A stretch of 64,000 nucleotides of DNA from Voacanga thouarsii (lineage: Eukaryota > Streptophyta > Magnoliopsida > Gentianales > Apocynaceae): NCBI GenBank assembly GCA_026120185.1, contig JANUWF010001491.1, forward strand, positions 3,162,001-3,226,000. Direction: 5' to 3'. The notes under the pieces are model-generated. The model had not been told where the DNA came from. It worked only from the letters and a program-made list of their open reading frames with translations, and searched no databases. A program made the position numbers and the translations under genes. How positions within the stretch are numbered: the first letter of the stretch is position 1; every line of letters begins with the position of its first letter. This document shows, in pieces, positions 45,123-56,630 of the stretch.

Positions 45123-46125
45123 AGAAGTAGGAGGAGCAGATTTTCAATTGCTTCAATTTTAGCTCTATCTACTTCTATACCCTTCCTTGAAATTTTATAC
45201 CGCAACACAATACCTTCTTGCACCATAAAGTGGCATTTTTCCCAATTAAGCATGAGGTTAGTCTCTTCATATCTTGCTAGTACCTTTTCCAGATTAGATA
45301 AGCATATGTCAAACGAATCACCAAAAACTAAGAATTCATTCATGAATACCTCCATGATGTCCCCTACGAGCCCTTCAAATATAGCTATCATGCACCTTTG
45401 GAATGTTCCAAGACTATTGCAAAGACCAAACGGCATTCGACGTTATGCAAAAGTACCATATAGACATGTGATTATGGTTTTCTCTTGGTCCTCAAGAGCT
45501 ATAGGGATTTGTAGGTAGCCAGAAAATCCATGTAAGAAACAATAGTATTCATGTCCAGCTAACCTTTCCAACATTTGGTCAATAAAATCGGGAGGGGGGG
45601 GGAGTGGTCTTTCCTAGTGGCTTTGTTTAGCATCCTATAATCAATACAAAACCTCCAACCCATGACCAATCTAATAGGGACTAACTCATTTTTATCATTG
45701 GGGCTTACCGTCATTCCTCTCTTCTTTGGTACTATTTGAGTAAGACTCACCCAAATACTATCAGAAAGAGGGTAAATGATGCCTGAATCTAGAAGCGAAA
45801 TCACCTCACCTTTTACCACATCACTCATATGTGAGTTTATCCTACATTGGGGTAGCACTACGAGCTTTGCACCTTGTTCCATCAAAATCTTATGAGTGCA
45901 AAAGAATGGACTAATTCTCTTTATATCTATGAAATTACATGCTATTACTCCCTTATATTTCCCTAACACACTTACCAATTTGGTCTTTTGTTCTTTAGTG
46001 AGATCTTTAGCAATGATCACAGGTAATTTATGTCCTTCAGCCAAGAACACATATTCCAAGTGCTTGGGTAGGTCTTTTAGATCCAATTCTGAAGGATCCT
46101 CTATGGATGATTTCATTCTCCCCAA
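45119..46125 (-). pseudogene. pol: Ath-2 reverse transcriptase
   Basis: The first piece, 46125-45559, has the PR-RT linker (DLKDLPKHLEYVFLAEGHKL), VVKGEVISLLDSGIIYPLSD, MTVSPNDKNELVPIRL and FCIDYRMLNKATRKDH. A G/C run of ten bases near 45592-45601 shifts the frame. A degraded stretch follows, then the second piece, 45436-45119: MPFGLCNSLGTFQRCM and the catalytic box VFMNEF, in which both catalytic Asp residues are replaced (Asn and Glu). The domain ends at [17 protein letters not shown]. Catalysis is not expected. Confidence 0.92.
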
Positions 46126-46886
46126 ACTGCTTTTCTCAATTTTTTCAAAACTTTCATCCCATCCTCATTGATAGAGTCCTCCAAATATGCTACTGAAGTT
46201 TCCACCAACTCCTCCTCAACTGATTCCTGCATAAAATCCAAAATAGGTTCATCAAGAATATCAATTCTTAAACAAGAATCATCAGAAGATGAAGGATGTT
46301 GCATGCTTTTGTGGATTTGAATGACTTCTTCCTCATCTCCAACCCTAAGTGTCAACCTCCCCTCATGAACATCAATTAATGCATTTGCTGTAGCTAGGAA
46401 GGGTCTACCTAAGATTAAAGGGACTTTGGAATCTTCATCTATGTCAAGAATAACAAAATCCACTAAAAATATGAATTTGTAAATTTTACATGCACATCTT
46501 CTATTATACCCCTCGGATATTTGATAGATCTATCTACGAGTTGAATACTCATCCTAGTGGGTTGGGGTTCTCCTAAGCCTAGCTTTTTAAATGTTTTATA
46601 TGGCAATAAATTAATGCTAGTGTCTAAGTCAGCTAATACATTACAGAAATTAAAAGTGCCAATTAAACATGGAATAGAGAAACTCCCTAGATCATTCTCT
46701 TTATGTAGCAAATTCTTTTTGTCCTGTAATATGGCTAAACATTCTTCATTTAGCACCATTATGGACAATTCTTCCAATCGCTTTTTGTTTACGAGCATGC
46801 TTTTGAGAAATTTGGCATATTTGGACATGTAGATTAAAGCTTCACTAAGTGGGATGTTTATGTGCAGCTGTATGAATATCTCATGG
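46113..46886 (-). pseudogene. pol: Ath-2 gag C-terminus and protease
   Basis: Read downward: HEIFIQLHINIPLSEALIY, YAKFLKSMLVNKKRLEEL (end of Athila gag), then the protease VLADLDTSINLLPYKTFKKL (46650-46590), [13 protein letters not shown], and after a frame change at 46463 [20 protein letters not shown] and [14 protein letters not shown]. The active-site motif is DLDTS in place of the usual Athila DLGAS. An open frame of 208 codons (47089-46463) starts inside solo LTR Tek-A2 and runs into this domain, so its first ~74 residues are LTR read-through, not native gag. Confidence 0.9.
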
Positions 46887-48320
46887 TGTAACACTCCACT
46901 ACATACGCCTAACAGGGCCAGGGATGTCGCCCCGTCCAAAGGACAAGAGGTCTTTATAACTAGGTCACACAAACAAAAATAAAACAATACTTTAAAATTA
47001 AAACTTATTAAAATCCAAGAATTCAAGACAAATCCACAAATACATTGAATACTCTCGCCTCTCAAAACAATACATAAAGAAAATAACACAAGGCCTTTAA
47101 AGCAAGTAACAAACTATCTACTCATCTTCACAGTAGGACCGACCTGAAAATATGGCAAAAGGGTAATAAGATAAAAAATCTCAATAAGTCCGTGTGTGCT
47201 TTGCGTGTTCAGTGAAAGCAATTCACGTATGCAAGGTGTAAGAACATCATAAGAAAAAGTACTAGGAAGCAATAAACAATTTTAAAAATCAAAAGTGGCA
47301 TTTTGGCTTTTCAAACGTACATGTACAATAAAATCAACCACTCAAAAGGGCGGCCATGGGTTACCACACGTTGGGCCCCATAACCATACAACGGTCAGAA
47401 TGCCACACTTTATGCAGACTGACAAAAGGTAGGTGATCGGCCTACCAGGCAAGATACTCCTCTTTCTCTACACCCAAGCAAAACCGGTTGTCCACTTCGG
47501 CAACACATAGTCCATATGACTGAAACTTACTAGCTCGAACCAGCATGACTAAGTAGTACTGTCGCTTTTCCAAGTTGAGTTCATCTTCTGGAAGTGGCCT
47601 CCTGCCAGAAGACTTACTCTTGCTCTTCAAAACTAGTACTATTAGCATGCCCTTATTGAGTACTCAACGTAGCTTATCCCACTTGGGAGAAAACTGATAA
47701 AACATAGCTTTACTTGAAAATGGCAATTAAAGGTTTCTAAAGTCTATGTCAAAATTGGTTTTAGAAACAGTTTGGTGTTTAAGTGAAACTGCTTGTTGAT
47801 TTTCAAATAATTAGTTTAACTTAAACAAGTAAGGAAACAGTCCTTAATTGCCTTTACCAAATCAGTGTTCATATACTTCGTGTTTAGCTTGCCATAGTAA
47901 CCTTTTACAATAAACAAGTTTTATGCAGGAGCTTACCTGATCCATTGCTCGAGATAAATCAAAGATCTCCAAAAGCTAACCTAACCCCGCATGGGGTAAA
48001 CACAAGCCATAATTAAACTCAAGCCAAAATTTGCTTTCACAAATAATCCTAGCTCAAATTACTACAATCATGACCCTAGTGTCCCAAACTTTAAGGCTAG
48101 ATGATAAAAAGAATTTTATAAAATAAATCTAACTTGATAATAAAATAACTAGGGTTTGTGAAATAGTTTTTAATAAGTTGTAAGTCTAAATCTTGTTATA
48201 AATAAATTAGGGTTTATTTGATGAAGGGTCCTAGGCCCTAGATGATATTATTTAAAATAATAATCTATTAATAATTAATGGTTAGAAAATAATTGGTAAA
48301 TAAAGTTAATAATATGTAAA

Positions 48321-48496
48321 TTTTAATATGTTTTGATTAAACGATAATAAATAAATTTTATTAGCATTTATGAACATATGACTTACAAGACTAATATTTT
48401 ACCTATTATTTTAATATGTTTTGATTAAAAGATAATAAATAAATTTTATTAGCATTTATGAACATATGACTTACAAGACTAATATTTTACCTATTA
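48321..48496. repeat. 88-bp tandem duplication in Tek-A2
   Basis: Two adjacent 88-base copies (48321-48408 and 48409-48496), differing at one base (C/A near 48342 and 48430). Absent from the corresponding parts of Tek-A, A1 and A3, so it is specific to this copy. Confidence 0.92.
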
Positions 48497-49282
48497 TGAT
48501 TATTTACATAAAAGGCTTTATTTAATATTATTATTACATATAATATTTTTATACTTTAATTTTAACAAAAGATATCATTTATTTGGTTAAAATATCATTA
48601 TTTCATATAACAATCCAAATGCACATTTTCCTAGGATTTTTGAAATCTCCAGAAGAAAATATAGTATTAATTTTTATTAATGAAATAAAATTGGCTAACT
48701 TAAATAGATTAGGAACATCAAGGTCATGATCATAGTTCCTATTGCTAACCATGAACATACACTCTACACCAATCAACAAACCATGCAAATCATGAATAAA
48801 AGTATAGATCCATAACTACCAACCCATGATCCAAACTCCACTAAACATAATCATTTTAATGGCTTCAACAAGAATACAAGAACATAAAATCCTATTCACC
48901 AAATGTGACATAATATCTATCATGCTTAATCATTCATACTACTCACGACATGAAGGCATGCAACAAACCCTAAAACATCATAAAATTTAACTAAGCCAAA
49001 TCATACTCATGCATCAATCCCAACTCCATCATATAAACACATTCATCCTCATACTTCAATCTCAACCACATCATATAAACACATGCTCAATCTCCAAACA
49101 TAATCCATCTTTTTCCAACAACATCCAAAAGACATGAATCTAGAATTTAAAGAGAAGATTGAAGAGGTTTAATTGAATGATGACTGCCTTGAAAACGTTT
49201 CAAGAGAATCCTAACGCTTGGAGGGCTTTATCCTTCCAAGGAGGAAGAAGAAAAATGGCCATGGTTGGAGTAACCATTTTGG

Positions 49283-49284
<2 letters not shown>

Positions 49285-49332
<48 letters not shown>
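49285..49332. repeat. (GA)24 microsatellite
   Basis: Reverse-complement equivalent of the CT run of the other Tek-A LTRs, at the same LTR offset. Confidence 0.95.
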
Positions 49333-49334
<2 letters not shown>

Positions 49335-50929
49335 AAAGAGAGTTTATTAGTTTGTTTCATTAAAGGTTGAAGAGGAAAGGAGATGGAGATAATCGATCAT
49401 GATTACCTTGAGAGTGTTCTTGAGCCTTCAAGAAAATTCTGGTTTTTTATCCGAAAGTGGAACCTTGATTTCAACGCTTGATGTTATAAATTGCATAAAT
49501 GGATTCAAGAGAGTGAGTAGATGTGATCTGGAGTTTTTGGAGCAGATTGAAGGGGTTTAGAGTGGTCTTAGGCTTGGAGAATGATGGTGTGTGTTCTTGG
49601 AGGTTTGGAGAGAATGGAGAGAATGGAGGAAAGCTGGCATGAAATTTTGCTTGGAAAGGGTGGCCGAATGGATTGGAGAATTCTGGTGATTGAATTTTCG
49701 GATTTGGGAGAAAAAAGAAAGCTGGTTGTTTGAAATTCGAAAGGAGTAATTTAGGGAGTGAATTATGGTAGCAAATATGGTAAGAATATCTTGGTTGAAG
49801 GAGGTCTGTTGGGAGCCTCAATGACCGACTGGTTTGGCTAGGACTTTGCAAAGATGAATGATGTTTGAATGGGTTCTAGAATGGCCAAAATTCAAAGAGT
49901 ATGTGTGGGAGATTTTCTGGTTGTTTGAAGCCTAAACTATAGAGGTTTTCATGGAGTAATTTGCTGGAATTTTGAACTCCAATTGAAGATTTGATTGAAG
50001 TGATTGATGGAGTGATTCAAGGGGTAGCCATGGAGCTGTTTTCATGCAGAACAATGGTGGAGATGATGAAGTTCAGTCCATGGCTGACTAAGGTTGGTTT
50101 TATAGAAAAATTGTGTGAGTTTCGGACAAGGGTGAGGAGGAAACAAAGCTGGAATTTCTGGTTTCTTGCTCCAAGGTTTTGCTAGAAATTTCGTGCAGTT
50201 TTTTCTGCCATGCTCCATCCGATTTGCAGTAGGTTTGAAGGGGTATTGGAGGGTACTGTAAGGCTGGTTTCTAGCCTTCTTTATGGAGGAAAGTTAGAGA
50301 TGAAATACTGGTTTGAAGTCTAGAAGAAACAGCTTGGTTTTTGGACTATTAAGTTGCGAATTCTGCCTAGAATTTTTCTCTGGTTTGCACAGCTTTGTGC
50401 AATCCGAATTTGGGCCAAAGTTTTCAATCTTCAGGTTGAGTAAATTGATTATTTTTCTGGAAGTATTTGAGAAGAAAAGATGGCTGAAGATTTCGAAAAT
50501 TGGACTGATCAAGAAGCTGGAAAAAATTTCGAGATTACTACATGAAGAAGATGAATACACATAGGTTGGCGTTTGAAGGTTCAACCATGGACATTAATTC
50601 TCTTAGGAACCTTCCATAACTCTTCCCTATTTTTAATTAAAATTCCATCCTCCAAGAGGCATTTTCGAAGCTTCAAAATCACAGAACCTTGCTGGAATTT
50701 TCTGTAACTAAAATGGCTTAGATAAATTAAGCAACTTATTTGATCAAGAATTAAGGTAAGCTAGAGAACAAAAAGGGTATGAATCCCTTAAGAATTTTTG
50801 TAGGGCACAAGAGTAGGATTAGGACACTCCTTTCATATCTCCCCTAGGACAACATTCCTACTCCTCCCTAAGGCATGCAACGGCCGAAAATAGCCTACCT
50901 ATCTAAAATAAAATTTAATCATGCTACAA

Positions 50930-51008
50930 CTCAAATGATGGAATTTGAACTCAAGACCTTAAGAATTTATTCCAAAGCTCTAACCACTAAACCACTAAAC
51001 CACAACAA
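50930..51008 (-). other. tRNA-like module in Tek-A2, with duplicated A-box segment
   Basis: On the minus strand an A-box-like TGGTTTAGTGG (51002-50992) is followed by a second TTTAGTGG, a 9-base duplication. A degraded B box AGTTCAAATTCC lies at 50951-50940. The A box starts 252 bases from the LTR 5' end. Confidence 0.6.
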
Positions 51009-51259
51009 CTCTTGTTCTTATTTTCTCTCCCAAATATTTTTCCTATTTAATCCTCATGTTATCTCCCTATTTCCACCTCAAGCAAAATTACCATTTTGCC
51101 ATTCTTACTCAATATGTACCATTAAGCCTTCTAGACTATAAATCACATATCCAAAGCACATGAAATCATACAAAAATATATTTATGCATGCAAGAAAAAA
51201 TGATATGCATCCCGACCCCCTTACTCTATGGTTGGTTTTAATTGGTGTTTCGCACAAGG

Positions 51260-51800
51260 AATTTGTCAAATTGGGCATCTTTTTGGGCTTTGTGTATACG
51301 GGTAGGATAAAGAATTAGAGGCTGAAAAGTTAAATTTCTAGTGGGATTTCTGGGAGAAGGGCAGGGAGCAGCTGGCGCAGCCTCTGTTTTGGCTGGCACC
51401 GGTTGCATGCTAGACTCTTTGTTCTAGGGTGTTTAGGGCATCCATCGCAAGTTCTCTTCCTCTAACCGGCGTCGGTTGTAGTCTGCAATGTCTGGCAACT
51501 CTTTTCCACTTCGTAATTGACAGCAACTGTTTTGTCTTTGTCCGTTGGTGTTAGTTTTTGAGACTTGAACACCATGTCAGTCAAAAACCAGATTTGTCTT
51601 TCCATATTCAGGATCATCTGCTCAAACTTCTCAAATGTGGAATCTATTTCTTGGAAGAGTTTTGTGACATGGACAGCAAATTTTCTAACCACTGTCTCTA
51701 GCTCTGTTGATTCTGGTGCTTTGAGTATTATCTCAGAAGAGTAATGGGGGTACTGCCCCTCATTAAGCCTCATCTGGTTCCAATTTGCCATTTCACCTAT
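51260..51800 (-). pseudogene. gag: Ath-2 gag, N-terminal part
   Basis: An open frame from 51791 to 51462 begins MANWNQMRLNEGQYPHYSSE and codes a 109-residue segment with a coiled-coil-like middle (FEKFEQMILNMERQIW). Below it, after stops, NPTRNLTFQPLILYP and AQKDAQFDKFL (about 51340-51260) give the gag stretch that precedes the protease and is cut by Tek-A2. This is much shorter than a usual Athila gag, so a central deletion is likely. I infer the gag role from position; residues 1-109 show no family motif I recognise. Confidence 0.6.
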
Positions 51801-52025
51801 ACATAGAAGATAGATAGATAACAGAATTCATAATTCAAACATAATTAAAAGAACAAATTAGTCAATTAAACATCAGTCAAAATTAGTCAATTAGATTACA
51901 AAGATACAAAAAATACAAAAGATGGCACCTTTTTGTAATAAGAACAATTGTACAAATTTACATATTTACATATTCACAAATTTATATGGTTCAATCAATA
52001 AAATCCAAGCTTTTACAATATTTTT
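51801..52025 (-). other. Ath-2 leader between primer site and gag
   Basis: AT-rich and non-coding, with an AGATAGATAGATA run near 51807-51820. Confidence 0.6.
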
Positions 52026-52042
52026 CCCCGGCAACAGCACCA
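52026..52042 (-). promoter_or_regulatory. Ath-2 primer-binding site (tRNA-Asp type)
   Basis: The minus strand reads TGGTGCTGTTGCCGGGG, six bases from the LTR. It matches the tRNA-Asp 3' end used by many Athila/Tat elements except for two C-to-T changes, both at CpG positions. Confidence 0.88.
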
Positions 52043-52048
52043 AAATTT

Positions 52049-53556
52049 TGATGTGTACGAATTTGGGTATAAATAATCATATAAAAATAAGTACATTTCC
52101 AATCAAGTTTCACTTAAAACGTTAACCCCAAATTACACATATGAGCAAACGTACTCATCATTAAGCATAGCAGAGGGTTTAAAATGAGTATCGATCCTCA
52201 AGGAATAAGTATGCAGTAATCACTTTTCTTTCATTATTTAACTGACTCAATAAAGTAAAAAAGAATAAAAGGGAAAATAAAATAATATAATATATACATG
52301 TCAAGGATGGAGAATTATGTAACTCAAACCATTATTTTGACAAACATGACCTTAAAGTACCCAATCATTATCATAACTAATCATTCTCTTGGCATCATGA
52401 AGGATTAAGAAAGAATCACTTCTTTTCTAATCCATGAAATCACTATCTTCTTGACAAATTAGCATCACATATCCTGCCTCAAGTAATTCACTCAAAAGAT
52501 GCATTAAACACAACCCTTGATTAAATCCTTATATCCTGGAAATTTTAAAATATGAAAATAACCAATGAATCTATATCCTGGAAGATATCAATTAACCTTT
52601 AATTGCCCAGTTCTTAGCAATTAACCCATTTTCTAAGCAAGTTAATAGACAACAAAAATGAAATTAATGAATTAAGACCACCATAAATTCCTTTTCCAAG
52701 CAAGTTAATAGAAAGAAATAATAAATTAATCTCGTAATCAACATAAGTAATTAAATACCAAGAATAGCAATCAACTAATCAAAAGATCAAAGTAACTCTA
52801 AAAATCATGAATACCAAAAATAATGTCAAATTACAACAAAATAATTAATACATCATTGTTCAAGAAAAGAAAATAAAGTCAAAATAAAGCACTCATCAAG
52901 CCTCCTCCTTCTTCCTTTGTAGACTCTCTTGTACAATCCTCCTTGATTTGATTAATTCATCCTTGATTTTCAGTTATTTTATGTTTTACTCCTTGAATTC
53001 ATCCATTTGATCTGTGTTTCCCCTCTATTTATAGGCTTTAAGAGTGCCTAAATTCGTTCCTCTAGGGTTTCTGGCCAAATAGAAGTAGGAAAATATCAAA
53101 ACTTTGAAAATTACCAAAAATAGGTAAGTAAATCGAGGCACCGCCTCTATACCAGTGCACAACCAGCACTGCCTGTCCTGCCTAGGGCCGGCGTCAGTTG
53201 CATTCTGTCTCTCTGTCCATTTGCCAATTTTTTTAATTTTCGTGCCATGTTCTTCCGGGTCGCAGCCGACGTCGCCTTTAGGCTCCCAACTGGCACCAAT
53301 TGTGTTATGTTCAACTCCTGTTTTATCGATTTTTCATCGCCTCGAAGTGCATGCTAGCAGCACGTGGTCGGCGCCACCTCTAGTCTGTTTAACGACGATT
53401 TTGTCTTATTTTACTCCTAAAATCTAAAATAATGCAGAAAATATCTTTTCAAGGGTAAAATCTCAAATATGAAAGAATATGACCAGTTATTGCACAAAAT
53501 AATCATAAAATGGCCTCAAATAACTAGGAAATATATGACTAATTTACGGCCTATCA
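52049..53556 (-). repeat. Ath-2 5' LTR
   Basis: Plus strand TGATGTGTACG to GGCCTATCA; the partner of 38333-39877. Small gaps and about 10% substitutions separate the two. Confidence 0.93.
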
Positions 53557-53561
53557 ATTAT

Positions 53562-54281
53562 TAAAGATTTTTATTCTCAAAGACGTTTAGATTAATTCAT
53601 ATTCCCTACCAATAGATTAGGAAACCTAATAGGTCAACACAATAGAGGATTAAATACTCAAGGTGTTATTTGATAATACTGCGGGGATAATTGTGAGAAG
53701 AAGAAGTCATTGTTGTCAAATTATAATTAGTCATAATTTAGGACCAAATTGCAATAGTTAAGACTTAGAGTTATCAATTGCAATTAATGAATTCTAATTC
53801 ACTTAGAATTCGTGTAGTCGTGTTCTCAGTGGTGATCACTCTGAAAAGAATGTCGTCTTCATTCTTTTTCAAATACACAAAGGGAATGGTTTTTCGTGGG
53901 TAAAAAAAAACATAAAGGCACATGACTTCTGTAATTCTTCTTCTCTCAGTGAACCCTAGCCGCAAAAAAGACTCTTCTAGCAGAGAGTTTTATTTGTTTT
54001 TCTATAAGTCCCTTGTATGGTTACTGTCAGAGACAGCTCTGTGCTTGAGTTGTAGTGGTTTGACTCGATCAATCCAAGAGAAGCCACAATCCATTATTGC
54101 ACGCGGGGTTGCTGGATCGCGCCTTTAGACACGAAGGAAGTTTTCATGACAGAGACATCTGACAAAGGTATATCTTCTTATCTTTTGATCCGTCTATTAC
54201 ACATACATGCTGTCCTCTTATCATAGAATCCTTTTATTTCCACTGTGTAATGCATATTTAATGCATGTAAGGGTTCTAACA
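53562..54281 (+). mobile_element. Cop-2 5' LTR, second part
   Basis: Continues the LTR after Ath-2 and ends GGGTTCTAACA just before the primer site. No coding sequence of its own: short open frames (for example 53922-54128) lack family motifs. Confidence 0.78.
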
Positions 54282-54282
54282 G

Positions 54283-54295
54283 TAGTATCAGAGAC
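54283..54295 (+). promoter_or_regulatory. Cop-2 primer-binding site (tRNA-iMet type, degenerate)
   Basis: TAGTATCAGAGAC one base after the LTR end, one substitution and one extra base away from TGGTATCAGAGC. Confidence 0.75.
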
Positions 54296-56316
54296 ACTTG
54301 TATATGATTTATGGACATTCGTCACAATAAAAGCTGTTTCATATTTGTCTCTATTCTCATTTCGTATGGTGATTGTGTTTTTGGATATTTGTTTTCCAAT
54401 TGATTTTGATTTTTGAAAATTGTTTCAATTCACGTCTTGAAATTATTTCTTGCATATTGGGCCTCTGCGATAAGAAAGTTGATTTCTGTGGGCTTGGTTT
54501 TGACATATAAGCATCCCAGTATATTCACTGTGTGTTCTGCATTTTGTCTTGAAAATTTTCCAAACAGTTGAAATCGTTTCAAGAATACATGTTATGTCTT
54601 TGTTGTGTTTTGAAAACCGATATCCATGCCTTGTGTTCTGTATAGGAAATGTTTCGGTAATCCTGTTTTTTTTGTAGAATTGTTGAAGTATTTTTCCCAA
54701 AAATCATTTTTGGGATGAAGAAAAAAGGGGAAAAAATAGGAAAAAAAGGTTTTTTTGCCCTAAAGCCATAGCTCGTGGGGAGCCAAGCCGAGGATTAAGG
54801 CACAATTGGCTTGGTGTGGTGGCTTGCTCGGGACTTGCTTCCCAAAGCCTGGCATCCACGAGGTGATCATAAGGATGATGATGTTCATCCTCCCTAGGAT
54901 GAAATTTTGTCTGCTATAGGTTTTTTATAAAAAATAAAAAAAAATTCCTTTCAATTTTGTTTGGTTTTGTTATCTAGTGGCCCACGGTTTTTTTCCCCCT
55001 TCTTTTTCCATGAACGCCCAAATCTTCCTAGAAGTTATGTTTTGGGACTAACCAATATTAATTTCTAAAATTGGTTTTGGGAATTAATATATTTTATCTA
55101 AAATAGTGATTTTAGATATGTAAAAATTAAAAAATAAGTTTTTAATTAATTCTCATTTTGAGAAATAAATCTAATTATGATTAGTTTTTAATTGAGACCT
55201 ATGATTTGGGATAAAATTATATTTTGAAATTAATATATTTTCTAAAATATTGATTTTTTATTATATATTATAATTTAATTCCTAAAATATGATTTTAGCA
55301 ATTAATAAATTTTCTAAAATATTGATTTTAGAAAATTTCTAAAATTTCATTTGAGAAATGAAATCTAAAAATATTGTTTTTATATTTTATCTTAATTTAA
55401 TTTCTATAATTTGATTTTAGAAATAAAATCTAAATTTATTTTATTTTTCCAAAATAAATATTTTGGAATAATAAAATTATATGTTTAATTTTGTTTAAGC
55501 ATAATAAATGGCATGGTAGATGGTTATGGACTAAAACCAAGTTATATATGTTCATGCATTTCTTTTTTTTAATAGTTTAGGTTTTTATTAAATAGGACCT
55601 GCAATTCCTGCCTTCTCTAAAATTCTTTTGTAATTCACTTCTTATCTAACTCCCCTCGAATGTTACTCGAGGTTTCTCTATTTATGAAATTTATGTAATT
55701 AGATTATATCGGTTAGATAGGGATATAATTATTTTAATTTGGAGATGGCGGCCAAAACAAGGTCAGAGGGTAAGACCTTCTACATAAAACATGCATGAAC
55801 ACAAACAGTTAACCATGTTAATTTCCTTTTTAACTCAAGGAAATTAATTTAGGAAAAATCCATAACCATACCCCATAATTGCTTTATTACAATGATTTTC
55901 AATTTATGTGATTTATTGATATTTTTATGCATGTCATTTGATGAAATCACTAAAAGGAATAAATCCCTCAAATAATATTAAACCTAATTCCTTTCATTAA
56001 TATAGTGAGAATAAGAGTCCTTTTTTCAAGACCAGGTTGTTGGACTAACCCGAGCTTACTAGATATCGGGCATGTTCAAGCTATGCAATTAAATTCTTAT
56101 GGAATTAAATTCCTGATTAATGGGTCGAGTTTAATTAAATTATTTATCCTGATTGGGCTAACTTAAGCAAAAAGAAATTTAGAGAAAATATTTGGGTAGC
56201 CCAAAAGACTTTAAGATTAAAAGATGTTAGTCACCTAATGATCCGGTAATTACATACGATGTAATTGGTATTGAATACCTACCATTGAACTCAAGGGTGG
56301 CTTGTTGGGTAAACCC
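54296..56316 (+). other. Cop-2 leader, first part
   Basis: Two kilobases without a credible gene. 54715-54770 is A/G-rich. 55020-55480 is very AT-rich and built of variants of TTTCTAAAATATTGATTTTAG in both orientations, a loose tandem array. Solo LTR Tek-A3 follows. Confidence 0.65.
55060..55470. repeat. AT-rich imperfect repeats, TCTAAAATATTGATTTTAG type
   Basis: Six or more variant copies at irregular spacing. Several are nearly self-complementary (CTAAAATATTGATTTTAG), so hairpins are possible. Confidence 0.65.
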
Positions 56317-56560
56317 TGTGAAACCCCAGTGAAAGTAACCTTAGAGTAAGGGGGTTGGGATGCATATCATATTTTATTGCATGCATAAGTACATTTTTGT
56401 ATGATTTTATGTGCTTAGATAAGTGATTTGTAGTCTAGATGACTTAATTGTGTTTATTGAGTAAGAAGGGCAAAATGGTAATTTTGGCTTGAAGTGAAAA
56501 TAGGGAGATAGCTTGAAGAGTAAATAGGAAAAATATTTGGGGGAGAAAATAAGAACAAGA

Positions 56561-56630
56561 GTTGTTGTGGTTTAGTGGTTAGAGCTTTAGAATGAATCCT
56601 TGAGGTCTTGAGTTCAAATTCCATCATTGA
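56561..56630 (+). other. tRNA-like module in Tek-A3
   Basis: A-box-like TGGTTTAGTGG at 56568-56578, 251 bases from the LTR start. Degraded B box AGTTCAAATTCC at 56611-56622. Confidence 0.6.

Larger units (their letters stand above)
46887..51254 (-). mobile_element. Solo LTR Tek-A2 (4.37 kb, minus strand)
   Basis: On the plus strand it starts TGTAACACTCC and ends GTTTCGCA. Flanks CATGG (46882-46886) and CAAGG (51255-51259) are a target duplication with one mismatch. It lies inside Ath-2 gag: the reading DKFL before it joins EIFIQLHINIPL after it. It has the Tek-A landmarks in reverse: TATAAAG (46953-46959), an acceptor-like site near 47144, TGAGTACTCA (47657-47666), a donor-like site near 49408, the GA run and the tRNA-like module. 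Confidence 0.94.
38333..53556 (-). mobile_element. Ath-2: Athila-like Ty3/gypsy element carrying two nested solo LTRs
   Basis: Both LTRs (38333-39877 and 52049-53556) and exact ATTAT target duplications are present. On the minus strand the order is 5' LTR, tRNA-Asp-type primer site, gag, PR, RT, RNase H, IN, long 3' untranslated region, 3' LTR. Excluding nested insertions (1.5 kb and 4.4 kb), the element is about 9.3 kb. The LTRs differ noticeably (around 10% over the first 180 bases by eye), indicating an old insertion. There is no envelope-like ORF after integrase, and no chromodomain. Confidence 0.95.

Noticed and set aside
45093..45518. 141-codon plus-strand frame
   Set aside because: Antisense to Ath-2 reverse transcriptase.
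54700..54960. GC-richer, A/G-tract block in the Cop-2 leader, considered as a captured host exon or ncRNA
   Set aside because: No open frame, splice signals or recognisable structure; nothing beyond composition supports it.
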